From: Atopomonas hussainii
GTDB taxonomy: Bacteria; Pseudomonadota; Gammaproteobacteria; Pseudomonadales; Pseudomonadaceae
Length of the DNA: 64,000 bases
Reading direction: 5' to 3'
NCBI RefSeq assembly: GCF_900109735.1
Contig: NZ_FOAS01000010.1
Location: 109,871-173,870 of the forward strand
The stretch's first letter is position 1, and every line of letters starts with the position of its first letter. This document shows, in pieces, positions 15,614 through 24,762 of the stretch. The translations under genes were made by a program, and so were the position numbers. A model generated the notes under the pieces. That model saw only the letters and a program-made list of their open reading frames with translations. It was not told the DNA's origin and ran no database searches.

Positions 15614-17838
15614 TAACGGCCGAACAGCCCTTTCAGTGCGTCTTTCAGCTCGGGGCTGACTTTGTCGCCGAGTTTTTCTTCCAGCTTCTCGGTGAGTTTT
15701 TGTCCGGCCAATTTGGCGGTGATCTTGCCGAGGCCTTCTTGGTCGATACGACAAGCGCGGGCGCCCAGCTCAATTGGGCCACGGCAGCGCAGCGGCCATT
15801 CGATGCCGGCAAAACGCTCGTTCACTTGGCAGGCTTCGTCGGGCATCTCGCGGCGATCACCTTCGATGAGGATATTCACCAGATAGTCGATGCCCAGCAC
15901 GCGCAGATCGATATCGCCTTCGCCTTTCACGCTCAGGCCCGGCAGGCTGGCACGCAGGTCGTCGTTGCGGGCGATGCCGTTTTTAATCCGCAGGCTGCCG
16001 CCGAGCTGTTGGAACACCGTATCGCGGCCTTCAATCGGGGCGCTTAACGCTTTGCGGTTGAGCAGGGCGATGCCTTGGCACAGTTGCTGTTCAAGGTTGG
16101 CGCCGACCAACACGCCCTCACGCAGGCTGAATTGCGCTACGCCATTTAAGCTGTTCATCCAGCGCTTCAGGCTATTGCCGCGCGCGGTGAGCTGGGTGTC
16201 GAAGAACAGGCTGCCCTTGAGTACTTGCTCCTGCTTGCGTGCTTTGAGGACTTGCTCGATGGCGATGCCTTTAACCTCTTTGCTGACATCCAGCAGCGGG
16301 TTGTCGGTTTTCGCATCTAAGCTGGCGCTGGCGATCACTTGGCCGCCAAAGGTGTCGGCTTGGAAATGCTCCAGCGTCAGCATGCCGCCACGGGCCTTGA
16401 GCTTGGCGCTTAAGTTATCCAGCGGAATGCCGTCGACGGTGAGCTGCTTGAGCTTGAGTTGCCCGGCGATATCCAGCTTGCGCAGGGTGTCCAGTGGCAA
16501 CAGTGGCTCGTCGCTCCACGCTTCATCGGTGGGCTTTTCCGGTGCCGGCGTGGTGCCGTGGCCGGGGGCGCCGAGCGCTTCTTTCACTTGCGCTTTGCGC
16601 TGTGCGGCTTGCGCGGTTTGCGCTTCGCTCTTCGGTGGCAGATAGCGGTCGAGATTGAGCTTGTCACCGTTTAAGTCAAAGCGCAGCGCTTGCTTAGCGA
16701 AGTCGGCGATGCTGACTTGACCGGTGAATTGGCTGTCGTCGAGTTTGAGTTTCAAGTCATTCAGCTGCAGCGCTTTGTCGCTGCCATCGAGCTGAGCGAA
16801 CAGCTCGACGCTGCGTAGGGTGTTGCCGTCTTGCATGGGCGGCAGGGTTTGCCCAAGGCCTTCTAAGAAGGCGCGCGCATCGAAGTTGGCCAGGCTTAAT
16901 GTGCCGCTCAGTTTGGGGCTCTTATCCAGCTGTTTAACGTTGATCTCGCCGAGCGCTTTGAGTTGGTTGGCGTTGATTTGCAGACCAGTCCATTGGGCGA
17001 TTTGTGCGCTTTGGTCGAGCAGCAGCTGGCCTTGCGCGGTGAAGGTCAGGGTTTTTCCATTCAGCGGCTCGCCGCTGGCTTCGCCTTGCAGGTGCAGGTC
17101 TTCCAGCGCAAAACGCTTGAGGCCTAAGTCAAAGCGCAGGCCGCCTTTAAGGTCGGCGCGGGCGCGCAGCAGCGGTTTGGCCATGCTGAAGAAACCGTGC
17201 AGCTCTAGCGGAATACGCTGGCCTTCGGCCACGGCGCCGGTGGTCAGCTGCAGGTTCTCGACGCTGAACTGCTCGCCGGTTTTCGCATCGCGGTAGTTCA
17301 GGCGCGCATCGTTAATGCTCAGGCTGTCGATATTCAGGCTGACCGGCGGGGCGCCGCTATCGCCTGACGTGCTGTTGCTGGCGCTTGTGTCGGCCGTTTG
17401 CTGCGCGGTGCCTTTGGGTTCGGCGCTGGCTTTGGCCGGTTTGCCGAGGCTTTCCCAGTTGGCTTGGCCTTTGGCGTCGCGCTCTAGATTCAAGGTCAGG
17501 CCGTCGACGCGAATGGCGCTCATCTGCACTTCTTTACGCAGCAGCGGCAATACACGCACCGAGAAGCCCAAACGCTGCACGTCAGCCAGCGGGGTTTCTG
17601 GCGCTTGCAGGCTGGCGATGCTGGCCTGGTGAATCTCTAGGCCCAGCCAGGGGAATAGGCTCCAGCCGAGGTCGCCTTGCAGGTCTAGGGCGATGCCGGC
17701 TTTGTCGCGGGCCAGCGCCGCAATGTCGTCTTTGTAGTCGTTGGGGTCGAACAGGTGGGTGAGGGCAAAGCCCAAACCGATCACGATCAGCAGCAGGCCA
17801 ACAAATAGCAGGGCGAGCAGTTTGCTTAGGGACTTCAT
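15613..17838 (-). CDS. asmA: AsmA family protein
   Basis: 741-residue AsmA-like protein, anchored by one N-terminal membrane helix (LLALLFVGLLLIVIGLGFAL, residues 7-26) and followed by DPNDYKDDIAALARDKAGIAL, the conserved start of the chorein-like periplasmic repeat region. The C-terminal third has RDTVFQQLGGSLRIKNGIARNDDL and PIRCRGP-like PLRCRGPIELGA, typical AsmA_2 signatures. A low-complexity stretch rich in Ala, Thr and Ser lies at about 135-165. Family members span the periplasm and are thought to move phospholipids toward the outer membrane. First gene of an asmA-mutY-yggX unit. Confidence 0.9.
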   Translation of the reverse strand: MKSLSKLLALLFVGLLLIVIGLGFALTHLFDPNDYKDDIAALARDKAGIALDLQGDLGWSLFPWLGLEIHQASIASLQAPETPLADVQRLGFSVRVLPLLRKEVQMSAIRVDGLTLNLERDAKGQANWESLGKPAKASAEPKGTAQQTADTSASNSTSGDSGAPPVSLNIDSLSINDARLNYRDAKTGEQFSVENLQLTTGAVAEGQRIPLELHGFFSMAKPLLRARADLKGGLRFDLGLKRFALEDLHLQGEASGEPLNGKTLTFTAQGQLLLDQSAQIAQWTGLQINANQLKALGEINVKQLDKSPKLSGTLSLANFDARAFLEGLGQTLPPMQDGNTLRSVELFAQLDGSDKALQLNDLKLKLDDSQFTGQVSIADFAKQALRFDLNGDKLNLDRYLPPKSEAQTAQAAQRKAQVKEALGAPGHGTTPAPEKPTDEAWSDEPLLPLDTLRKLDIAGQLKLKQLTVDGIPLDNLSAKLKARGGMLTLEHFQADTFGGQVIASASLDAKTDNPLLDVSKEVKGIAIEQVLKARKQEQVLKGSLFFDTQLTARGNSLKRWMNSLNGVAQFSLREGVLVGANLEQQLCQGIALLNRKALSAPIEGRDTVFQQLGGSLRIKNGIARNDDLRASLPGLSVKGEGDIDLRVLGIDYLVNILIEGDRREMPDEACQVNERFAGIEWPLRCRGPIELGARACRIDQEGLGKITAKLAGQKLTEKLEEKLGDKVSPELKDALKGLFGR

Positions 17839-17916
17839 GGTGCTTCCTTGTAAGCGATGAGTCGGAGCAGCGTGGTGTGAGTATACCGGATGGCGCCGTT
17901 GATTCAGGGTGGGCGC

Positions 17917-19044
17917 TTAAGCCAACAGCGCCGCAACCTGCTCGGCCAGCGCTAGGCTGGCGGTGAGCCCCGGCGACTCGATGCCGTATAGATTGACCAG
18001 CGCCGGCAGGCCATGTTCCCGTGGGCCTTGCAGCACAAAGTCGGCAGCCGGTTCGCCAGCCATGCTGAGCTTAGGGCGAATGCCGGCGTAGGCCGGTTGC
18101 AGGCGCGCGGCATCTAGCTGCGGAAAGTAGCGGCGGATGGCGGTGGCGAAGGGCTCGCGCAGTTGTTCGTTAACCCTGTAATCCGGCTCGACATGCGCGG
18201 CACAAGGCTCGACCGACCAATCCACATCGGGGCCAAAACGTAGTTGGCCGCTTAGGTCGAGCGTGGCGTGCACACCAAGCCCGGCGGTGTTGGCTTCGGG
18301 CATGGGGTAGATCAGCTGCGTAAACGGACTGCGGCCGGCGTAGCTGAAGTAGCGCCCACGGCACCAATGTGTAATGGGGATTAGCGCCGGGTTAAAGCCG
18401 TCGATTTGCGTCGCCAGCTGGCTGGCCCACAGGCCGCTGGCGTTGATCACTGCATCAAAGGCGTGGCTGAATGGCTCACCGCTGCTAGTACCTTCGGCCA
18501 GCCAATGATCGCCTTGCCACTGCAAGCGCTCGATGTGGGTATCCAGCGCCAAGCTGGCGCCGTGGCGTTCGGCGTGGGCCAGTAGCGAGAGCAAGTAAGC
18601 GTGGCTGTCGATAATCCCCGTATTGGGCGAGCGCAGCGCCTGCACGCCGCACACCGCAGGCTCTAAGGCATGCAGTTGGTGTTGGCTAAGCGGCGCTAGC
18701 TCGTCAATGCCGCAAGCGCGTGCATTGGCGGCAAGACGCTCAAGTGCCGGTAGCTCGCTGTTTTCCACCGCAATCAGCAGCTTGCCGATGCGCTGGTGCG
18801 GCACTTGGTGCGTTTTACACCAGTGATAGAGGCGCTCGCGGCCTTCTAAACAGGCGCGTGCCTTGAGTGAGCCGGGTGAGTAATACAGTCCGGCGTGAAT
18901 TACCTCTGAGTTGCGACTAGAGGTATGCGCACCGATGAGTCGCGCTTGCTCGGCGATCACCACGCTGCGCTGTGGGCTGGCTAAGCGCGCAGCACAGGCC
19001 AAACCTAAGGCGCCGGCGCCGATGATTAGGGTGTTGGTAGTCAT
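17917..19044 (-). CDS. FAD-dependent oxidoreductase, L-2-hydroxyglutarate oxidase (LhgO)-like
   Basis: 375-residue DAO-type flavoprotein. N-terminal FAD loop TLIIGAGALGLACAARLA, then HTSSRNSEVIHAGLYY, RIGKLLIAV, VINASGLWA and a C-terminal IRPKLSMAGEPAADFVLQG and NLYGIESPGLTASLA. The SSRNSEVIHAG(I/L)YY and ESPGLT signatures are shared with LhgO/L2HGDH enzymes that oxidise L-2-hydroxyglutarate to 2-oxoglutarate and pass electrons to the quinone pool. The substrate cannot be proved from sequence. It lies alone on the minus strand, 78 bases upstream of asmA and divergent from the desaturase-like gene at 19170. Confidence 0.82.
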   Translation of the reverse strand: MTTNTLIIGAGALGLACAARLASPQRSVVIAEQARLIGAHTSSRNSEVIHAGLYYSPGSLKARACLEGRERLYHWCKTHQVPHQRIGKLLIAVENSELPALERLAANARACGIDELAPLSQHQLHALEPAVCGVQALRSPNTGIIDSHAYLLSLLAHAERHGASLALDTHIERLQWQGDHWLAEGTSSGEPFSHAFDAVINASGLWASQLATQIDGFNPALIPITHWCRGRYFSYAGRSPFTQLIYPMPEANTAGLGVHATLDLSGQLRFGPDVDWSVEPCAAHVEPDYRVNEQLREPFATAIRRYFPQLDAARLQPAYAGIRPKLSMAGEPAADFVLQGPREHGLPALVNLYGIESPGLTASLALAEQVAALLA

Positions 19045-19169
19045 TGCTTTAGTGTGCTGGGCCGGCGCGCTTCACTCAACTGGCGTCAGCGGCCCCTGCT
19101 TTTGGCGGCTGCGGTTACCGCAACAGGCGCCATGCTTGGCTAGGCTGAAGAAAAACACCGAGCCTTGCT

Positions 19170-20411
19170 ATGAATATCGCTGTACTGGCCTTTCCGCTGT
19201 ATATCGTGCTGATTCTGCTGGAGCTGCTCTACGAACGCGCCAGTGGCAAGCACACCTATCGCCTCGCCGATGCTAGCACCAGCATGCAGACGGCTGTGTT
19301 GCGGGTGCTGTTGGAGGCACCGCTGCGCCTGCTATTGATCGTGCCCTATGCGTGGCTCTACGAGCATGCACGCCTGCTGGATTGGCCCGCAGATAATCCG
19401 TTGGGTTGGCTGGCGGCTTTTGTGTTGGTCGATCTGTGTTTCTACTGGGCGCATCGCACACTGCACCGTTACAACCTGCTGTGGGGCGCACACCAGCCGC
19501 ATCACTCCAGCGAAGACTTCAACCTGTCGACTGCGCTGCGTAAGGGCGCCTTCCAGACCGCCTTCGATTGGCCCTTCTACTTGCCGCTGGCCTTGCTGGG
19601 CGTGCCGCTGCCGGTGTTTATCACCTTGCTAGGTCTGCAGCTGACGTATCAATTTTGGATTCACACCCAGCATATCGACCGCCTTGGTTGGCTGGAGCGA
19701 TGGCTGGTTACGCCCAGCCATCACCGCGTGCATCACGGCCAGAATGATCGCTATATCGACCGTAATCACGGCGGCGTGCTGATCATTTGGGACAAATTAT
19801 TTGGCACCTTTCAGGCCGAAGACGAGCCGGTGCGCTATGGCGTGACCACGCCGGTGAATACCTTCGACCCACTGCGCTTGCAGTTCTCCTGGTGGCGTCT
19901 GCTGTGGGCCGATGCCTGCGCCACGCAACGTGCGTGGGACAAGCTGCGCCTGTGGTGGATGCCCACCGGCTGGCGCCCCGCCGATGTGGCGCACACGCCG
20001 TGGCCAAAGATGGGCGAGGGGCTGTATCAAGCGCGCTTTAGTGCCCATCTGTGGGGTTATGCGCTGGCGCAGTTTTTGTTGGTCAATGGCTTGGCGCTGG
20101 CGTTTCTGTTCGCCAGTCGTGAGGCTGCTGTGTGGCAAGCAGTGTTGCTCGGCGTGCTGATTGTCAGTGGCGTGGTGTGCCTCGGTTTGTTGTTCGACGG
20201 CAGCGCGCGCTTCGCCAGTGCCGAGCGTTGGCGCTTGCAGTTGGCGCTGCTGGTTAGCGCGTTGGCGGGTTTGCTCACCCCGTGGCTGTGGGCGCTGCTG
20301 CCGGTGTTTTTAGTGCAGCGTCTGTGGCTGGCGGTTTTATTGCGCCAGAACGCGGTGCAGGCAGAGGAAATGCCTACTGATCGCGCCAAGGTAGCCGCCA
20401 ATCGGGCCTGA
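19170..20411 (+). CDS. Sterol desaturase / fatty acid hydroxylase superfamily protein
   Basis: 413-residue integral membrane protein. It has the expected eight-histidine di-iron boxes: HRTLHR (about residue 95), HQPHHSSEDF (about 107) and, after further hydrophobic segments, HTQHID and HRVHHGQND (about 185-195). After residue 280 come four more hydrophobic segments, making it longer than minimal family members and like the alkylglycerol-monooxygenase-like bacterial proteins. The substrate is unknown. ATG 19170 is preceded by only a weak ribosome site. A 44-base gap separates it from hisB, which appears to have its own promoter. Confidence 0.85.
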   Translation: MNIAVLAFPLYIVLILLELLYERASGKHTYRLADASTSMQTAVLRVLLEAPLRLLLIVPYAWLYEHARLLDWPADNPLGWLAAFVLVDLCFYWAHRTLHRYNLLWGAHQPHHSSEDFNLSTALRKGAFQTAFDWPFYLPLALLGVPLPVFITLLGLQLTYQFWIHTQHIDRLGWLERWLVTPSHHRVHHGQNDRYIDRNHGGVLIIWDKLFGTFQAEDEPVRYGVTTPVNTFDPLRLQFSWWRLLWADACATQRAWDKLRLWWMPTGWRPADVAHTPWPKMGEGLYQARFSAHLWGYALAQFLLVNGLALAFLFASREAAVWQAVLLGVLIVSGVVCLGLLFDGSARFASAERWRLQLALLVSALAGLLTPWLWALLPVFLVQRLWLAVLLRQNAVQAEEMPTDRAKVAANRA

Positions 20412-20414
20412 CTC

Positions 20415-20420
20415 TATAAT
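20415..20420 (+). promoter_or_regulatory. Candidate -10 element of the hisB promoter
   Basis: A perfect TATAAT lies 36 bases upstream of the hisB ATG, right at the stop of the preceding gene. The region 17 bases upstream (about 20392-20397, TAGCCG) is a poor -35 match, so an activator or an unusual spacing would be needed. The -10 match is seen directly; promoter function is inferred. Confidence 0.4.
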
Positions 20421-20455
20421 GGCGGCCCTTTTTTCTGTCCCAAGCGGAGCCGTCG

Positions 20456-21049
20456 ATGAGCGAACGCAAGGCGAGCGTCGAGCGCAACACCCTGGAAACC
20501 CAGATCAAGGTCGCTATCAACTTGGATGGCACCGGTCAGGCCAAGTTTGATGTTGGCGTACCGTTTCTTGAGCACATGCTCGATCAGATTGCCCGTCACG
20601 GCCTGATTGATCTGGATATTTTCTGTAAGGGCGACCTGCATATCGACGACCACCACACCGTGGAAGACGTCGGCATCACCTTGGGCCAAGCGTTTGCCAA
20701 AGCGGTCGGCGATAAGAAAGGCATGACTCGCTACGGCCACTCCTACGTGCCGCTGGATGAAGCCCTGTCACGCGTGGTGATCGACTTCTCCGGTCGCCCC
20801 GGCTTAGTGATGCACGTGCCGTATACCCGCGCCACCGTGGGCGGCTTTGATGTGGACTTGTTCCAAGAGTTCTTCCAAGGCTTCGTTAACCACGCGCAAG
20901 TCAGCCTGCACATCGACAACCTGCGTGGCACCAACACCCACCACCAGATCGAAACCGTGTTCAAAGCTTTCGGCCGCGCGCTGCGCATGGCGCTGGAGCT
21001 AGACCCGCGCATGGCTGGGCAAATGCCGTCGACTAAAGGTTGTCTGTAG
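20456..21049 (+). CDS. hisB: Imidazoleglycerol-phosphate dehydratase
   Basis: 197 residues, the monofunctional form; the phosphatase domain found in enterobacterial HisB is absent. It catalyses the sixth step of histidine synthesis, using manganese bound by histidine clusters that are visible as HHTVEDVG (after DIDDH) and [15 protein letters not shown], with [13 protein letters not shown] and FFQGFVNHA between. GCGGAGCC just before the ATG can serve as ribosome site. The stop TAG coincides with the left end of the inverted-repeat element that separates it from hisH. Confidence 0.97.
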   Translation: MSERKASVERNTLETQIKVAINLDGTGQAKFDVGVPFLEHMLDQIARHGLIDLDIFCKGDLHIDDHHTVEDVGITLGQAFAKAVGDKKGMTRYGHSYVPLDEALSRVVIDFSGRPGLVMHVPYTRATVGGFDVDLFQEFFQGFVNHAQVSLHIDNLRGTNTHHQIETVFKAFGRALRMALELDPRMAGQMPSTKGCL

Positions 21050-21315
21050 AACCTGCCCATTCCACATTCGTGCCCGCGCCAATGGCAAATTGCTCGTGGC
21101 GCAAGGCAAGAGGAGAGAAGTTTGGTTATGCCAAATGAGCGACGATTAACGCCGGGGCACGAGCAATTTGCCTTGGCCCATGGGGTTGCGCACCAAGACG
21201 CGCCACGCTGCGTTGCGCAACTTGCCAATGAGAGCGCCATTGCCGGCGTTGCGCGCCTTGCTTGGCGCGCCTTGGTGCAGCAACGCGAACATGAATGTGG
21301 AATGGGCAGGTTCTA
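21047..21315. mobile_element. MITE-like non-autonomous element with 23-bp perfect terminal inverted repeats
   Basis: The ends at 21047-21069 and 21293-21315 are perfect inverted repeats (left end begins TAGAACCTGCCCATTCC). An inner inverted repeat of 15 bases lies at 21084-21098 and 21158-21172 (GGCAAATTGCTCGTG). If the outermost TA is read as a duplicated target, the element is 265 bp with TA target duplication, as for IS630/Tc1-mariner-type transposition. No coding capacity for a transposase. The left end supplies the last two bases of the hisB stop codon, and the right end supplies the purine-rich sequence in front of hisH. The length and ends are seen; mobility is inferred. Confidence 0.75.
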
Positions 21316-21954
21316 ATGCAAACCGTCGCTGTTATTGATTACGGCATGGGCAACCTGCACTCGGTGGCCAAGGCGCTGGAGCACGTCGGTGCCGGGCGCG
21401 TGTTGGTCACCAGCGATGCGCAGGTGATCCGCGAGGCCGATCGTATTGTCTTCCCCGGCGTCGGCGCGATTCGCGACTGCATGGCCGAGATCAAGCGCTT
21501 GGGCTTTGACGAGCTGGTGCGTGAAGTCAGCCAAGATCGTCCGTTCTTGGGCATCTGCGTGGGCATGCAAGCCCTCTTAGAGCGCAGCGAAGAAAACGGC
21601 GGCGTGGACTGCATCGGCTTGTTCCCCGGCCAAGTTCGCCACTTCGGTACTGATTTGGTCGAAGACGGCGCCGTACTGAAAGTGCCGCACATGGGCTGGA
21701 ACCTGATCGAGCACAGCATCGACCACCCGCTGTGGCACGAGATTCCCAGTGATGGCCGCTTCTACTTTGTGCACAGCTTCTATGTTGAAGCCGGCAACGC
21801 TCGCCAAGTGGCTGGGCGTGGGCATTATGGCGTCGATTTCGCCGCTGCGCTGGCCGATGGTTCGCGTTTCGCTGTGCAATTTCACCCGGAAAAAAGCCAC
21901 ACCCACGGCCTGCAACTGCTGCAGAACTTTGCCGCGTGGGATGGCCGCTGGTAA
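21316..21954 (+). CDS. hisH: Imidazole glycerol phosphate synthase, glutaminase subunit
   Basis: 212-residue class I glutamine amidotransferase that supplies ammonia to HisF in histidine synthesis. Catalytic Cys in [12 protein letters not shown], and His/Glu in [15 protein letters not shown] 21316 immediately follows the right end of the inverted-repeat element; the GGGCAGG at 21304-21310 that serves as ribosome site belongs to that element. An upstream in-frame ATG at 21295 also lies inside the element and would add seven residues; family alignment favours [13 protein letters not shown]. The stop is directly followed by the ATG of the next gene. Confidence 0.97.
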   Translation: MQTVAVIDYGMGNLHSVAKALEHVGAGRVLVTSDAQVIREADRIVFPGVGAIRDCMAEIKRLGFDELVREVSQDRPFLGICVGMQALLERSEENGGVDCIGLFPGQVRHFGTDLVEDGAVLKVPHMGWNLIEHSIDHPLWHEIPSDGRFYFVHSFYVEAGNARQVAGRGHYGVDFAAALADGSRFAVQFHPEKSHTHGLQLLQNFAAWDGRW

Positions 21955-22215
21955 ATGAGTCGGGGCAAGAGCCAGACGCCGTTATTGCGTCTTGAGGCCG
22001 AGCAAGAGCAAGCCGCTGTGGCCTTGCTGAAAGCGTTTCTCGATGAGCGCTTTGAGCTAGCACTGGGCAGTTTCGAAGTACAAGAGCTGCTCGATCTGTT
22101 TGCTCAAGAGATTGCCCCGCATTACTACAACAAGGCGATTTTCGATGTGCAGGCGCACCTGCAAGACAGGTTTGCCAGCATTGAAAGCGACCTTTGGGCG
22201 CTCGAAAAGAGCTAA
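21955..22215 (+). CDS. DUF2164 family protein
   Basis: 86 residues, a small acidic protein with no assigned function. It carries the family signature pattern of a middle EVQELLDLFAQEIAPHYYNKAIFDVQAHL stretch split here as EIAPHYYNKAIFDVQ, and the N-terminal half is a predicted helix. It starts at the base after the hisH stop (TAAATG) and is followed 38 bases later by hisA, so it is an embedded member of the his operon, as in other pseudomonads. A role in histidine synthesis is not shown. Confidence 0.85.
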   Translation: MSRGKSQTPLLRLEAEQEQAAVALLKAFLDERFELALGSFEVQELLDLFAQEIAPHYYNKAIFDVQAHLQDRFASIESDLWALEKS

Positions 22216-22253
22216 CCCATGACTGATTTTCTCGACTTGAACAGGTTATCGCG

Positions 22254-22991
22254 ATGCTGATTATCCCCGCCATTGATCTGAAAGACGGCGCCTGCGTACG
22301 CCTGCGCCAAGGCCGTATGGAAGACTCCACGGTGTTTTCTGACGACCCGGTGAGCATGGCCGCCAAGTGGGTCGACGGTGGCTGCCGCCGTCTGCACTTG
22401 GTCGATTTGAACGGCGCCTTCGAAGGCCAGCCGGTGAATGGCGAAGTGGTCACCGCGATTGCCAAGCGCTACCCCGGTCTGCCGATTCAAATTGGCGGCG
22501 GCATCCGCACACTGGAAACCATCGAGCACTATGTGCGCGCCGGCGTGAGCTACGTGATTATCGGCACCAAAGCCGTTAAACAGCCGGAGTTTGTGACCGA
22601 AGCTTGTAAAGCCTTCCCCGGCAAAGTGATCGTTGGGCTGGATGCCAAAGACGGCTTCGTGGCCACCGACGGTTGGGCGGAAGTCTCCAGCGTGCAGGCT
22701 ACTGACTTGGCCAGGCGTTTCGAGGCTGACGGCGTGGCGGCCATCGTCTACACCGACATCGCTAAAGACGGCATGATGCAAGGCTGCAACATCGAAGCCA
22801 CCGCAGCGCTGGCCGCCGCGAGCAAGATTCCGGTGATCGCCTCCGGCGGTATTCATAATCTGGGCGATATCCAAAAGCTGCTCGACGCGCGTAGCCCTGG
22901 CATTATCGGCGCCATCACTGGCCGGGCGATTTACGAAGGCACCTTAGATGTCGCCGAGGCGCAAGCCGTGTGCGACGCGTTTAACGCTTAA
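22254..22991 (+). CDS. hisA: Phosphoribosylformimino-5-aminoimidazole carboxamide ribotide isomerase
   Basis: 245-residue TIM-barrel isomerase for the fourth step of histidine synthesis. The N-terminal Asp of [15 protein letters not shown] and the later Asp in [14 protein letters not shown] are the general acid/base residues; phosphate-binding glycine stretches IQIGGGIRT and VIASGGI are intact. It lies between the DUF2164 gene and hisF, with a 107-base hairpin-containing gap before hisF. Confidence 0.97.
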   Translation: MLIIPAIDLKDGACVRLRQGRMEDSTVFSDDPVSMAAKWVDGGCRRLHLVDLNGAFEGQPVNGEVVTAIAKRYPGLPIQIGGGIRTLETIEHYVRAGVSYVIIGTKAVKQPEFVTEACKAFPGKVIVGLDAKDGFVATDGWAEVSSVQATDLARRFEADGVAAIVYTDIAKDGMMQGCNIEATAALAAASKIPVIASGGIHNLGDIQKLLDARSPGIIGAITGRAIYEGTLDVAEAQAVCDAFNA

Positions 22992-23002
22992 CTTGAGAGC
23001 AG

Positions 23003-23083
23003 GGCGGGTTAGCCAACCCGCCATCTTGGTTGAGTCTGAATCTGAATCCGCATAGCGGGTTACGGCTGGCGGCCTAGCCCGCC
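23003..23083. repeat. REP/BIME-like paired hairpins between hisA and hisF
   Basis: First hairpin at 23003-23022: GGCGGGTT, AGCC loop, AACCCGCC, perfect eight pairs. Second, imperfect, at 23055-23082: GCGGGTTA pairs with TAGCCCGC around an 12-base loop. Both carry the GCGGGTTA core seen in pseudomonad intergenic palindromes. No T-run follows, so termination is unlikely; mRNA processing between hisA and hisF is possible. Confidence 0.5.
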
Positions 23084-23098
23084 CACGAGAGCATCGAT

Positions 23099-23857
23099 AT
23101 GGCACTGGCAAAACGCATTATTCCCTGCCTCGACGTCGACAACGGCCGCGTGGTCAAAGGCGTGCAGTTCGAGAACATCCGCGATGCGGGCGACCCGGTA
23201 GAAATCGCCCGTCGCTACGATGAGCAAGGCGCCGACGAGATCACCTTTCTCGACATCACCGCCAGCCACCAAGAGCGTGACACTACACTGCACACGGTCG
23301 AGCGCATGGCCAGCCAAGTGTTTATCCCGCTGACCGTCGGCGGCGGCGTGCGTACCGTGCAGGACATCCGCAATCTGCTGAATGCCGGCGCCGACAAAGT
23401 GTCGATCAACACCGCCGCGGTGTTTAATCCCGAGTTCGTCGGCGAGGCCGCCTCGCGCTTTGGTTCGCAGTGCATCGTGGTGGCCATCGACGCCAAGCGC
23501 GTGGGCGAAGGCCGCTGGGAAATCTTCACCCATGGCGGGCGCAAGCCCACCGGCTTAGATGCCGTGGAATGGGCGCGCAAGATGGAAGAGCTAGGCGCCG
23601 GCGAAATCCTCCTGACCAGCATGGATCAGGACGGCGTGAAGAGCGGTTATGACTTAGGTGTGACTCGTGCCATCAGTGATGCCATCCATATCCCTGTGAT
23701 AGCCTCCGGCGGCGTGGGCAACTTGCAGCATCTGGCCGATGGCGTGTTGCAAGGGCGTGCCGATGCCGTGTTGGCGGCGAGCATTTTCCACTTTGGTGAG
23801 TACACCATCCCGGAAGCCAAGGCGTTTATGGCGGCGCAAGGGATTGTGATGCGCTAA
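23099..23857 (+). CDS. hisF: Imidazole glycerol phosphate synthase, cyclase subunit
   Basis: 252-residue TIM barrel that forms imidazole glycerol phosphate and AICAR with ammonia from HisH. Both catalytic aspartates are present: [11 protein letters not shown] (Asp near position 11) and VVVAIDAKR (Asp near 130). Other motifs: [25 protein letters not shown] and VIASGGVGN. It is the true histidine-pathway paralogue of the gene at 2958. Ninety-six bases separate it from the next gene, with no clear terminator. Confidence 0.97.
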   Translation: MALAKRIIPCLDVDNGRVVKGVQFENIRDAGDPVEIARRYDEQGADEITFLDITASHQERDTTLHTVERMASQVFIPLTVGGGVRTVQDIRNLLNAGADKVSINTAAVFNPEFVGEAASRFGSQCIVVAIDAKRVGEGRWEIFTHGGRKPTGLDAVEWARKMEELGAGEILLTSMDQDGVKSGYDLGVTRAISDAIHIPVIASGGVGNLQHLADGVLQGRADAVLAASIFHFGEYTIPEAKAFMAAQGIVMR

Positions 23858-23953
23858 GAGGCGGTCATCAAATCAGTCTCTTTTGAGCGTTTAGACGATA
23901 AGAACAAAACACGCGTAGCAACTGCGCTGCGCGCCAAGAAAAGGGGATCCTAC

Positions 23954-24700
23954 ATGTTGAAGCGTGCGTTGCTGGGCTTGTTGGCTGTTGGCCTGCTAAG
24001 CCAGCCGGTACAGGCCGAACAGGCCAAGATCATTCTCAGCACCGAGAATTTCCCGCCTTATAACATGGCCACCAACGGCAAGAACTTCGCCCGCGAAGAC
24101 AGCATCGAAGGCATTGCCGTGGAAGTGGTGCAAGAGATGTTCAAGCGCGCTGGGGTGGAGTACTACCTTGCGCTGCGCTTCCCGTGGGACCGCGTTTACA
24201 ACATGGCGCTAGAAAAGCCCAACCATGGCGTGTTCTCCACCGCGCGCACCCCCGAGCGGGAAAAAGAATTTAAGTGGGTTGGCCCCATCGGCCCAGACGA
24301 CTGGGTGCTGCTGGCCAAAGCCGATAGTGCGCTGGCGGTCAACAGCTTAGAAGAAGCCAAGGCTTACACCATCGGCGCCTACAAAGGCGACGCCATCGAA
24401 GAGTACCTGCTGCAGCAGGGCATCGAGCCGAAGAGCTCGTTCAACGACAAAACCAACGTCGACAAGCTGCAAAAAGGCCAAATCGACCTGTGGGCCACTG
24501 GCGACCCAGCGGGCCGCTACTTGGCCAAGCAAGAAGGCGTGACGGGTCTTAAAACCGTGATGCGCTTTAACCAGGCCGAGCTGTGGCTGGCGCTGAATAA
24601 AGAGACTGACGATGCCATTGTCAGCAAGCTGCAAGGCGCGCTGGATCAAATGCGCAGCGAGGGGTTTGTCGATAAAACTCTGAATAAGTATCTGCAGTGA
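23954..24700 (+). CDS. Periplasmic solute-binding protein, SBP_bac_3 family
   Basis: 248 residues with a cleavable signal peptide (MLKRALLGLLAVGLLSQPVQA) and then the SBP family 3 fold: STENFPPYNM, SIEGIAVEVVQEMFKRAGVEY, FSTARTPEREKEFKWVGPI and ATGDPAGRYLAKQEG. Such proteins bind amino acids or related small molecules for ABC uptake or signalling. No permease or ATPase gene is adjacent. It is a close paralogue of the next gene. GGGG just before the ATG serves as ribosome site and an intrinsic terminator follows. Confidence 0.88.
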   Translation: MLKRALLGLLAVGLLSQPVQAEQAKIILSTENFPPYNMATNGKNFAREDSIEGIAVEVVQEMFKRAGVEYYLALRFPWDRVYNMALEKPNHGVFSTARTPEREKEFKWVGPIGPDDWVLLAKADSALAVNSLEEAKAYTIGAYKGDAIEEYLLQQGIEPKSSFNDKTNVDKLQKGQIDLWATGDPAGRYLAKQEGVTGLKTVMRFNQAELWLALNKETDDAIVSKLQGALDQMRSEGFVDKTLNKYLQ

Positions 24701-24717
24701 GCGTGATGATGGTCTAT

Positions 24718-24745
24718 AAAAATGGGGCTTGATGCCCCATTTTTT
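24718..24745 (+). terminator. Intrinsic terminator after the first solute-binding protein gene
   Basis: AATGGGGC (24721-24728), five-base loop TTGAT, GCCCCATT (24734-24741) followed by four more T residues. A stable stem plus T-tract is the standard Rho-independent form, so the two binding-protein genes are probably transcribed separately. Confidence 0.85.
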
Positions 24746-24762
24746 GTGCGTGTATGTTGGGT

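Noticed and set aside
15614..15754. N-terminal extension of MutY by 47 residues
   Set aside because: It is arginine-rich, lies inside the asmA-like gene and precedes the conserved MutY start at 15613.
21122..21316. 64-residue frame inside the inverted-repeat element
   Set aside because: It spans the inner and terminal inverted repeats, has no recognisable product and is best explained as a chance frame.
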